This document shows, piece by piece, positions 1 to 5,136 of a stretch of 9,394 bases of DNA (the stretch's first letter is position 1; each line of letters begins with the position of its first letter). Both the position numbers and the translations under genes were made by a program. This DNA is from Caulobacterales bacterium (lineage in GTDB: Bacteria > Pseudomonadota > Alphaproteobacteria > Caulobacterales > Caulobacteraceae), in assembly GCA_947480815.1 (NCBI GenBank), contig CANKEA010000034.1:1-9394 (forward strand), written 5' to 3'. A model generated the notes under the pieces. The model saw nothing but the letters and a program-made list of their open reading frames with translations. It was not told the origin of the DNA and ran no database searches.

Positions 1-359
1 CGATAACAATAGGCGCTGCAGATCGCGTGCCGCTGACGTCTTGGGTCTATGTCGAGCCACAGGCGCGGTACTATCAACAGACCGCAGCCAACTTCTTCCG
101 GGACTTCCTCATCAACGGACAAGCCGTGCCAACGTTTGTGAGTTCGGATGGGCGGCTGGCGAAGTTTTCGTCGACGACGGTGGGTCTGAAGGTCGGATTG
201 AACCTGTTCAAGACCGGCGAACTTTACGTCTTGGCCGAGCAATACGACCAGACGGGTGAGCATCACCCGGCCAACGCGGTGGGGTCTCTAAAGACCCTTG
301 ACCTGTTCAGCGGCGTGTCGGCCACCAGCGTGATCGTGGGGTACAGTTTCGCCTTTTAG
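1..359 (+). CDS. DUF3570-type outer-membrane protein, C-terminal part (5' end outside window)
   Basis: The frame is open from the left edge (first whole codon at base 3) to a TAG at 357-359, so this is the 3' end of a longer gene. A GTG at 27 is only an internal valine. The visible protein is about 119 residues. It has the alternating pattern of outer-membrane beta strands and ends in an aromatic (GYSFAF), typical of barrel proteins recognised by the BAM machinery. Phrases such as RYYQQTAANFF, SSDGRLAKFSSTTVGLKVG and the strand ending LAEQY resemble the C-terminus of the DUF3570 family, where an R-Y-Y-x-Q-x-A-A-x-F-F/Y block and an S-S-D-x-R-L block are characteristic. The family is annotated as predicted outer-membrane protein and its function is not established. 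In other genomes it is often found near DUF4266 and ApbE-like genes, but those would lie upstream and cannot be seen. A different barrel family with similar strands remains possible. Confidence 0.7.
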   Translation, partial: ITIGAADRVPLTSWVYVEPQARYYQQTAANFFRDFLINGQAVPTFVSSDGRLAKFSSTTVGLKVGLNLFKTGELYVLAEQYDQTGEHHPANAVGSLKTLDLFSGVSATSVIVGYSFAF

Positions 360-434
360 GCAGGCGAAGCATCTCGATTTTGATGAAGTCTGGGGCGTAA
401 AGTTTTGTCATTCGAATTTATCCTTTCCGAGCGC

Positions 435-442
435 TTAACCAT
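435..442 (+). promoter_or_regulatory. CtrA half-site-like sequence TTAACCAT upstream of the Sel1 gene
   Basis: The bases TTAACCAT occur 80 bp before the ATG of the Sel1-repeat gene. They match the extended right half of the CtrA recognition sequence described in Caulobacter, but the left TTAA is absent at the proper distance (bases 424-427 are TTTC). No clear -35/-10 pair is visible nearby. A chance match is quite possible. Confidence 0.15.
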
Positions 443-522
443 ATTTTCAGGCCTGAAGGCTCTCCTTGTCTCATCGGTTCGACTGTCACAGCGGCAGAGC
501 CGGTTTGAATAGGATCAAGCAC

Positions 523-804
523 ATGTCCACGGACGTGCAGATTGAAACGCCTGGGGGTATCCCCCTGCCGCAGCCCAACTCTAGCGGCGACGAACTGTTC
601 CGCATGGGCATGCTCTACTCGACCGGCCAGGGCGGTGCCCCTCTCGACTATGTATCGGCGCACATGCTTTTTAACCTTGCTGCCATGCGTGGCTCGCAGG
701 AGGCCGTGACCTATCGCAAAGAAGTGAGCCGGGACATGGACGCCGCCGATGTGGCTGAAGCCCAACGCCAGGCTCGCCAGTGGTTTTCCCAGCCTTGTGA
801 CTGA
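523..804 (+). CDS. Small Sel1-repeat (TPR-like) protein, 93 aa
   Basis: The protein is built around one Sel1-like repeat unit: about residues 22-53 read ELFRMGMLYSTGQGG, a short turn, then DYVSAHMLFNLAAMRG. This fits the Sel1 pattern of leucine/glycine, L-Y-x-x-G-x-G, D-x-x-x-A-h, and A-A-x-x-G. A helical tail (DAADVAEAQRQARQW) follows. Sel1 repeats form helix-turn-helix solenoids that bind other proteins. There is no signal peptide, so a cytoplasmic adaptor role is likely. I start at ATG 523 because AGGAT lies at 511-515 with good spacing, and the residues before it in an alternative TTG start at 466 look random. The gene lies about 170 bp before the hfsA-like gene, separated by a hairpin and a regulatory-looking segment, so co-transcription is uncertain. 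Similar short Sel1 proteins are common in Caulobacterales. The binding partner is unknown. Confidence 0.78.
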   Translation: MSTDVQIETPGGIPLPQPNSSGDELFRMGMLYSTGQGGAPLDYVSAHMLFNLAAMRGSQEAVTYRKEVSRDMDAADVAEAQRQARQWFSQPCD

Positions 805-842
805 CCGGGAAGGTTGTTGGTATTCCAGGAGTAGCGGGCGCT

Positions 843-859
843 CAGCCCCGTTGGGGCTG
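843..859 (+). terminator. Short perfect hairpin after the Sel1 gene (weak terminator candidate)
   Basis: CAGCCCC-GTT-GGGGCTG forms a 7-bp GC-rich stem with a 3-base loop, about 40 bases after the Sel1 stop codon. No run of T follows on either strand, so it is not a typical intrinsic terminator. It may pause transcription, protect the mRNA 3' end or be incidental. Confidence 0.3.
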
Positions 860-903
860 TCAGGATGCAGAGGTTTCGCGCCGTTCCAACAATTCGTCAT
901 CTG

Positions 904-931
904 TTAACGAAAATGGGTAACTAAACGTTAA
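904..931. promoter_or_regulatory. TTAACG inverted repeat and CtrA-like box before the hfsA-like gene
   Basis: TTAACG (904-909) and CGTTAA (926-931) are perfect inverted copies separated by 16 bases. Overlapping this, GTAA (917-920), seven bases, then TTAA (928-931) differs by one base from the CtrA consensus TTAA-N7-TTAA. The segment is AT-rich compared with its surroundings and lies 46-73 bp before the proposed start codon, the right place for an operator or activator site. CtrA controls many cell-cycle and surface-structure genes in Caulobacterales. That this element is bound by CtrA is inference. Confidence 0.35.
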
Positions 932-976
932 TCGCAGACCCCCCAGGGTCAATTCGCAAAGGGTGAGCAGCCCTTA

Positions 977-2494
977 TTGGATTCGCTTGCGGATAGAATG
1001 AGTACTCTCTGGAGCGACCTACCGCACGATCATCCGCTGCGTTGCAACGCGCGCATCGGGCGGGTTGTCTATGCGCCGACCGATTTCGTCACCCTGCTGT
1101 GGCGAGAGTTGCCACTGATGATCCTAGTCTTTCTATTTGTGGTTGGACTGGGATTCGCCGTCGCCCTAAGCCTGAAGAAGACCTACACGGCTTCATCCAG
1201 CTTATTTGTGCGACTTGGCCAGGAATATGTCTACGAACCACGTGCGGGTGACGCTGGCCGTGGCGCAGTGCCGGACATCAATACGGTGGTTCAGGCAGAG
1301 ACTGAAATCCTCAATAGCGCTGAACTGCGCGACCGGGTTATCCGAGAGATGGGCCTACCATCGGTGTTCCCGGACTTAGCGAAGAAATATGCCGCCGCCG
1401 CACTCGCCGACCGACCGATGGCGCTGGTCAAGGCACGCGAAGCGATGGGCAAGGCCCTGAAGGTGGACGCTGCGCCCGACAACGCGATCGTCCGCATCAG
1501 CTATCAGGCCAAGGACCCAGACGTGGCATTGCGGGTGCTGAACACCCTGTTGAATGACTACATGACCTATCGGCTCGGCCTGTTGATCGCGCCCGACGAG
1601 AGAGTGCTGGAACGTCAGCGTGGGCTTTATGAAGACAGGCTGGCCACGGCAGACAAGGCCTATCAGGATTTCCTGATGGTCAACGGCATTGGCGACTTTA
1701 ACGCTGAGAAGGCCGCCCTGATCCAGGTGCAGAGCCAGGTAGAGACGCAACGCTACGCCGCAGAAACGCGGTTGCAGGATCGCACCGCGCGCCTGGCCAG
1801 TATACAGAGCCAGTTGAGATCGACGCCGGCCGAGGTGGTCCTGTTTCGGGATGCCTCGACCGTGGCCGCCGACAAGCTGGTGGGTTTGAAACTGGAACGT
1901 GAAAGCCTGTTGTCGCGCTATATGCCCGACGCCCAATCGGTGAAGGATATCGAAGCCCAAATTGCCCAACTGCAAGCAGGGTTCGATACGGGCCGTACCA
2001 ACGCGCCGGGCACGCAGCGTACCGGCATCAACCCAGTCTATCAGACTCTTCAGTCGACCTGGAACGACCTAGCTGCTGAGGTGGCCGCCCTTCGGGGAAC
2101 CGTGCGAGCCTATCGCGATCAGGCCGGACAGGTGAACTTGCGGCTGCAAAAGCTGGCCGCCCTAGAGCCGCGCTTCATCGCCTTGAGCCGAGACCGTGAT
2201 CTGCTGCAGGCTGGGGTGCGAGATTTTACCGTTCGCCAACAGCAGGACCACGCCTCGCGCCAAATTGCCGGCGAGAGCAATGATAATATCCGTGTGGTGC
2301 AGCGAGCGACCGTCGCCACAAACGGCAAGAGCCTGCGTAAAACAGTGCTAGCCTTGGCGCTGATTTTTTCCCTGTTCGCCGCCCTCTGTGTCGGTCTGAT
2401 CCGCATGTTCCTGCGGCCCGGGTTGCGGACCGCGGAATCGGCTGCCTTGACCCTGGAATTGCCGGTCCTGGCCAAGGCCGGCCTCAAATACTGA
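977..2494 (+). CDS. hfsA: HfsA-like polysaccharide copolymerase / chain-length determinant (Wzz/GumC type)
   Basis: This 505-residue inner-membrane protein has the layout of the Wzz/Wzc periplasmic module. A short cytoplasmic tail comes first (with LPHDHPLRCNARIGRVVYAP), then a first membrane helix at about 47-66. Next comes a Wzz-type domain with GQEYVYEPRAGDAGRG and an ILNSAELRDRVI helix, at about 67-200. A long periplasmic coiled-coil stalk spans about 205-430 and includes a GNVR-like region (SRYMPDAQSVKDIEAQI). A second helix follows at about 456-474. The C-terminus (RTAESAALTLELPVLAKAG) matches the linker that leads into the kinase in fused Wzc proteins, and the protein stops there. The following gene supplies that missing half. 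Such proteins control length and export of Wzx/Wzy-dependent polysaccharide. The GQEYVYEPRAGD block and the split layout suggest HfsA of holdfast export, though another exopolysaccharide is possible. The start is probably TTG 977 (AAAGGG upstream, no in-frame ATG before it). ATG 998 is the alternative. Confidence 0.82.
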   Translation: MDSLADRMSTLWSDLPHDHPLRCNARIGRVVYAPTDFVTLLWRELPLMILVFLFVVGLGFAVALSLKKTYTASSSLFVRLGQEYVYEPRAGDAGRGAVPDINTVVQAETEILNSAELRDRVIREMGLPSVFPDLAKKYAAAALADRPMALVKAREAMGKALKVDAAPDNAIVRISYQAKDPDVALRVLNTLLNDYMTYRLGLLIAPDERVLERQRGLYEDRLATADKAYQDFLMVNGIGDFNAEKAALIQVQSQVETQRYAAETRLQDRTARLASIQSQLRSTPAEVVLFRDASTVAADKLVGLKLERESLLSRYMPDAQSVKDIEAQIAQLQAGFDTGRTNAPGTQRTGINPVYQTLQSTWNDLAAEVAALRGTVRAYRDQAGQVNLRLQKLAALEPRFIALSRDRDLLQAGVRDFTVRQQQDHASRQIAGESNDNIRVVQRATVATNGKSLRKTVLALALIFSLFAALCVGLIRMFLRPGLRTAESAALTLELPVLAKAGLKY

Positions 2495-2596
2495 ACAGAC
2501 AGCCGCGCTCAAGCTGCGCGCTTGCATGCAAAGGTTCGCTTGGCGGGTGTGTTGGCGGTATCCTCAGCGTTTAGATGCGGGCGCGATTCGAGTGTG

Positions 2597-3298
2597 ATGC
2601 TGGATCTTAACGCTGAGATGGCGGAGCTGTGGGGATCGCTTGGCGCAACAACGCCAGGGCGCGCCCGGCTGATCCAGTTTGTCTCCGCGCGAGGCGGGGA
2701 GGGCGTGTCTAGTGTCGCTCGCGCGTTCGCGCTTTTCGCGGCGCGCCGTGCCAAGCGCTCGGTCTGGCTAATTGATCTGGATCTGATGGCCAACGGACAA
2801 TTTTCCGCCGTGGCCGGCGATCAAGCCCAATGCGGCGAATTGGGCGGACCAGTGGCCGCCAGCCCTGACGATTCAATGTTCTTCACAGTGCGGCCGGCGC
2901 AAAATGGACCGAACAGCAGGGTCGTATCTGACGCCCGCTATCTGGTGGCCTATGGGCTGAAGGGCGTGCGCTTCTGGGTTACTCGCCTGCGCAGCGAGGC
3001 GCTGGCACCAGGCCAGTTTCCCCACATTGTTCCGGATGGCCGTTACTGGCAGGTGATGCGCAACCATGCCGACCTGATCGTGGTCGATTGCCCTGCCGCA
3101 GACCGCAGCCAGGTTGCCCTGATTACGGCTCCGTTCATGGACCAGACCGTGCTGGTGGTGGCCGCCAACGAGCCGGAGGTGCGGCCGCCTCTGCTACTGC
3201 GCGACGCGATTTCCGTCGCGGGCGGTCACTGCGCCGGGGTGTTCCTCAACAAGACCAATGCCGAACCACCAGGGTTTCTTAGTGCCATTCTGCCGTGA
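2597..3298 (+). CDS. hfsB: HfsB-like P-loop ATPase / BY-kinase-like partner with degenerate Walker A
   Basis: This is a cytoplasmic P-loop protein of the CpsD/CapB/Wzc kinase fold, 233 residues from ATG 2597. Visible motifs are a Walker A region at residues 30-39 (SARGGEGVSS), a Walker A' strand at 56-63 (VWLIDLDL) and a Walker B-like strand at 160-166 (LIVVDCP). The usual G-E-G-K-S/T is G-E-G-V-S here, so the ATP-binding lysine is replaced by valine. There is no C-terminal tyrosine cluster. Kinase activity is therefore doubtful, and a structural or regulatory role with the preceding HfsA-like protein is more likely. The gene follows hfsA by about 100 bp on the same strand with no terminator between, so the two probably form one operon. 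The frame extends back to a TTG at 2522, but that start has no ribosome-binding site. ATG 2597 (or GTG 2594), with a weak GAG just upstream, fits better and begins at the conserved helix before the P-loop. ATG 2618 is also possible. Confidence 0.75.
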   Translation: MLDLNAEMAELWGSLGATTPGRARLIQFVSARGGEGVSSVARAFALFAARRAKRSVWLIDLDLMANGQFSAVAGDQAQCGELGGPVAASPDDSMFFTVRPAQNGPNSRVVSDARYLVAYGLKGVRFWVTRLRSEALAPGQFPHIVPDGRYWQVMRNHADLIVVDCPAADRSQVALITAPFMDQTVLVVAANEPEVRPPLLLRDAISVAGGHCAGVFLNKTNAEPPGFLSAILP

Positions 3299-3676
3299 AC
3301 CGGCCGGTCTTGGCCAGCCTCTCAGCACCTTGGCCGACTGCCGGTCGCCAGTGGCATAGGCAGAGCTGCGTGAGCTGTTAGCCTTCCGGCGCTGTGTGCT
3401 GATGGTATTGATCTTCAGCTATGGCTGGCAGGCGCAAACCGTCCAGCGCTTAGCCTTTGAACATCCAGGCGGAGTTCCTGCCGGCCTACGTTAAGGCTGC
3501 GGTGCTTTGCGCTAGATCGCCTTGGAATGTGGCCTCCGCCGCCTAAGATGACGGGAAACTGGGGTTCGGATCGCTCACGCGCTCATCCTGCCAAGAGCCG
3601 ATCGCTTAGCCAACGCAATTGAGAGTGGGAAGGCGCGTTGCCTAATGCATCGGGACAGGCTAACCACCCTCGCAAC
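3299..3676. other. Gene-free stretch between hfsB-like gene and tRNA-Ser
   Basis: No convincing gene is visible in these 378 bases on either strand. A short open frame at about 3360-3491 (+) encodes some 44 residues with a hydrophobic segment (CVLMVLIFSYGW), but it has no start signal and ends in an early stop. It could be the remnant of a membrane-protein gene. A CCGGCCGG palindrome lies just after the hfsB stop. No typical terminator with a T-run was found here for the hfsAB unit. Confidence 0.5.
3619..3648 (+). promoter_or_regulatory. Candidate promoter of the tRNA-Ser gene
   Basis: TTGAGA at 3619-3624 is followed after 17 bases by CTAATG (3642-3647), a loose match to a -10 box. This would start transcription about 20 bases before the mature tRNA, a normal distance. 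The -10 match is weak, so the assignment rests mainly on position. Confidence 0.3.
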
Positions 3677-3767
3677 GGAGACGTGGCCGAGTGGCTGAAG
3701 GCAACGGTTTGCTAAATCGTCATACCCCTAAAGGGTATCGAGGGTTCGAATCCCTCCGTCTCCGCCA
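3677..3767 (+). tRNA. tRNA-Ser(GCU), reads AGC/AGU
   Basis: The sequence folds as a class II tRNA. The acceptor arms are GGAGACG (3677-3683) and CGTCTCC (3757-3763), with discriminator G at 3764 and an encoded CCA at 3765-3767. The anticodon stem ACGGT/ATCGT contains one G-U pair and encloses the loop TTGCTAA, with anticodon GCT at 3711-3713. The long variable arm (TACCC-CTAAA-GGGTA) is the serine hallmark. The T arm is GAGGG-TTCGAAT-CCCTC. A T-rich tract (TTCTTCTTTTT, 3768-3778) follows at once and may help end transcription. I saw no second copy of the tRNA 3' end in the window, so there is no sign that this gene is flanked by an integrated element here. Confidence 0.97.
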
Positions 3768-3858
3768 TTCTTCTTTTTGAAGCCGTAATGAACGGGGTGG
3801 CTAGACCCTGCCCGTCTTTATGAGCCAGCCTTAGCTGAGCGTCATTAAAATCAGATAG

Positions 3859-3884
3859 CCAAGCCGGGGGTGCCCCTTGGTTTT
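3859..3884 (+). terminator. Terminator-like hairpin followed by TTTT, about 100 bases after the tRNA
   Basis: CCAA (3859-3862) pairs with TTGG (3877-3880), and GGG(G) pairs with CCC(C) at 3873-3876 around a small loop, with an unpaired bulge on the 5' side. TTTT follows directly (3881-3884). This could end transcripts running on from the tRNA gene, or mark the 3' end of a small RNA lying between 3779 and 3884. Confidence 0.35.
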
Positions 3885-3910
3885 AACCTTCATCCAGACC
3901 TCAAACTAAA

Positions 3911-3949
3911 GGCATGCGAGCGCTTTGAGATGCGCTTTGGGCGCATGCC
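3911..3949. repeat. 8-bp inverted repeat GGCATGCG/CGCATGCC enclosing two GCGCTTTG direct repeats
   Basis: GGCATGCG (3911-3918) and CGCATGCC (3942-3949) are perfect inverted copies 23 bases apart. Between them GCGCTTTG occurs twice in direct orientation (3920-3927 and 3932-3939), one start every 12 bases. A related CGCATGCG palindrome appears at 4012-4019. No gene covers the element. Its role is unknown. Confidence 0.5.
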
Positions 3950-4225
3950 AGTGCCGCATTCAGCATTCACGAGGGGGCATTTTGGCTCTTGATTGCGTCG
4001 GAAAACCCCATCGCATGCGGCGCTGAGGCATACCGGGAATCAAAAGCCCCCGCCGTGAGGTGAGGGCAATCCGCAGTCGGCAGCGGCCACCGAATGTGGT
4101 TACAGCGCTGTCGAGCAGGATGGATAGCGTGATCGGCGCGGAACCCGTCATCGTCCTGCGAATACCTTTCGTTTCGACGCTAGTCGGCGTCATCTAAGCC
4201 AGCATTTCCGGCGCGATCTGACTCA

Positions 4226-4271
4226 AGAGTGGCTGCCCTCAACTTCACGTATGCCGCCTTGTGGCCACTCT
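4226..4271. repeat. AGAGTGGC/GCCACTCT inverted repeat over the yceI promoter
   Basis: AGAGTGGC (4226-4233) and GCCACTCT (4264-4271) are perfect 8-bp inverted copies 30 bases apart. The right copy also forms the palindrome GTGGCCAC (4261-4268) and lies between the candidate -35 and -10 boxes. This placement is typical of repressor sites, but the binding protein is not known. Confidence 0.35.
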
Positions 4272-4284
4272 ATTACCGTATAAT
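4259..4284 (+). promoter_or_regulatory. Candidate promoter of yceI with perfect TATAAT
   Basis: TATAAT at 4279-4284 is a perfect -10 box, 36 bases before the yceI ATG. The best -35 candidate, TTGTGG at 4259-4264, leaves only a 14-base spacer, shorter than usual, so the -35 contact may be weak or aided by an activator. Confidence 0.4.
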
Positions 4285-4320
4285 CTCCTTCTAATTCGTG
4301 TCCGCGATTGGAGTTCAAAA

Positions 4321-4977
4321 ATGCTCAAACTTTTGCGCAAGACGACCGTTTCAGCCCTAGCCGTGGGCCTTGTGCTGCTGGGCGTTCCGGCTGCGGCCCA
4401 GCAGGCCGCTACCTCGGCCGCGATCCCGCCGCCGTCGGTGTCCAAGGATGTCAACCTAGCGCGTGCCGGGGTCTATAAGCTCGACACTGAGCACTCGAGC
4501 ATGATCTTCCGCATCCTGCACCAGCAGGGCATTTCGTTTTCGACTTTCCGCATGCCCGGGCTTTCGGGCAACCTGACCTGGGACCCGGCCAATATCGAGA
4601 CGTCCAAGGTTGAGGCCACGGTGAGCATGAATGATGTGTTGACCCATGTGCCCGGGTTCGGCGGCGAGATTGCCTATGAGGCGCGCTTCTTTGACGCCGG
4701 CAAGTTTCCCTCCGCCAAGTTCGTCTCGACTGTGGTCAAGCGCACCGGCCCGACCACCGGCACGATCACCGGCGACCTGACTTTCAAGGGTAAGACCTAC
4801 CCAATGACCTGGAACACGGAACTTACCGGTGTGGCTAAGAACCGCGCCGGCATGACCATCATCGGGCTGACTGCCACCGGTGTGATGAAGCGGTCACTGT
4901 GGGGCTACACTTCCGAGCCGGGCAATGCCGACGAGGTCCACTTCATCCTCGATCTGGAGTTCGATCTCCCCGCCTAG
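4321..4977 (+). CDS. YceI-family periplasmic protein, 218 aa
   Basis: The protein starts with a clear Sec signal peptide (positive LKLLRK, hydrophobic core at about 9-22, cleavage likely after AAA at about residue 26). The mature part has YceI/lipocalin-like hallmarks: YKLDTEHSSMIFRILHQQG (52-70), a short G-L-S-G-x-L strand (80-85), FFDAGKFPSAKFVS (123-136), and GDLTFKGKTYPMTW (151-164). Its length is normal for the family. YceI proteins form an 8-stranded barrel with a hydrophobic pocket; a Thermus homologue binds an isoprenoid. The physiological role is mostly unclear, with links to stress or acid exposure in some species. The ligand here cannot be inferred. ATG 4321 is chosen because GGAG (4310-4313) sits 7 bases upstream and the signal peptide begins there. 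An upstream in-frame GTG at 4261 falls inside the promoter. A TATAAT promoter upstream and a terminator directly downstream suggest a single-gene transcript. Confidence 0.92.
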   Translation: MLKLLRKTTVSALAVGLVLLGVPAAAQQAATSAAIPPPSVSKDVNLARAGVYKLDTEHSSMIFRILHQQGISFSTFRMPGLSGNLTWDPANIETSKVEATVSMNDVLTHVPGFGGEIAYEARFFDAGKFPSAKFVSTVVKRTGPTTGTITGDLTFKGKTYPMTWNTELTGVAKNRAGMTIIGLTATGVMKRSLWGYTSEPGNADEVHFILDLEFDLPA

Positions 4978-4990
4978 GGCAGGGTGAGGA

Positions 4991-5010
4991 CGTGTCTGAC
5001 ACGGTTTTTT
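4991..5010 (+). terminator. Intrinsic terminator after yceI
   Basis: CGTGT-CTG-ACACG (4991-5003) forms a compact 5-bp hairpin, followed after one G by six T (5005-5010), only 14 bases after the yceI stop. The stem is short but the T-run and position are typical. A second perfect hairpin, CTGCAC-TCG-GTGCAG (5013-5027), follows directly and lacks its own T-run. Confidence 0.6.
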
Positions 5011-5036
5011 GTCTGCACTCGGTGCAGCGGGCAGCT

Positions 5037-5066
5037 TTGCACAGGGCGTGGGAAAAAAGACTAAGT
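5037..5066 (+). promoter_or_regulatory. Weak promoter candidate for the Tim44-like gene
   Basis: TTGCAC (5037-5042) is followed 17 bases later by ACTAAG/CTAAGT (5060-5066), a poor -10 match. It is proposed because the gene lies beyond a terminator and needs its own promoter. The leader would be about 65 bases. Confidence 0.22.
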
Positions 5067-5136
5067 TACGTCATGATTGAGCGGCACTACGGGCTAAGGC
5101 TTCGGCTTCCCTCGTGTCGCCCTCAGGGAGATTTGA

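Larger units (their letters stand above)
3768..4320. other. Long gene-free stretch between tRNA-Ser and yceI
   Basis: No convincing protein gene is visible in about 550 bases. It holds a T-rich tract after the tRNA, a terminator-like hairpin (3859-3884), a nested inverted and direct repeat (3911-3949), a small GACGC/GCGTC hairpin (4176-4191) and, at the right end, the promoter region of the yceI gene. A 77-codon minus-strand frame (3960-4193) lacks a ribosome-binding site and resembles no family I recognise. Confidence 0.5.

Noticed and set aside
418..900. 160-codon minus-strand open frame over the Sel1-repeat gene
   Set aside because: It is antisense to a plus-strand frame with a recognisable Sel1 unit and ribosome-binding site. 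Its own translation shows no domain, and long antisense frames are expected in GC-rich DNA.
1376..1975. 199-codon minus-strand open frame inside the hfsA-like gene
   Set aside because: The plus strand encodes a clear Wzz/GumC-type coiled coil. The reverse translation has no recognisable domain.
3677..3767. tRNA-Ser as the attachment site of an integrated element
   Set aside because: No integrase gene and no duplicated tRNA 3' end was found in the window. Flanking genes look like ordinary chromosomal genes.
3960..4193. 77-codon minus-strand open frame between tRNA-Ser and yceI
   Set aside because: No ribosome-binding site, no recognised family and an Arg/Thr-rich composition typical of non-coding frames. 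It could be revisited if conserved in relatives.
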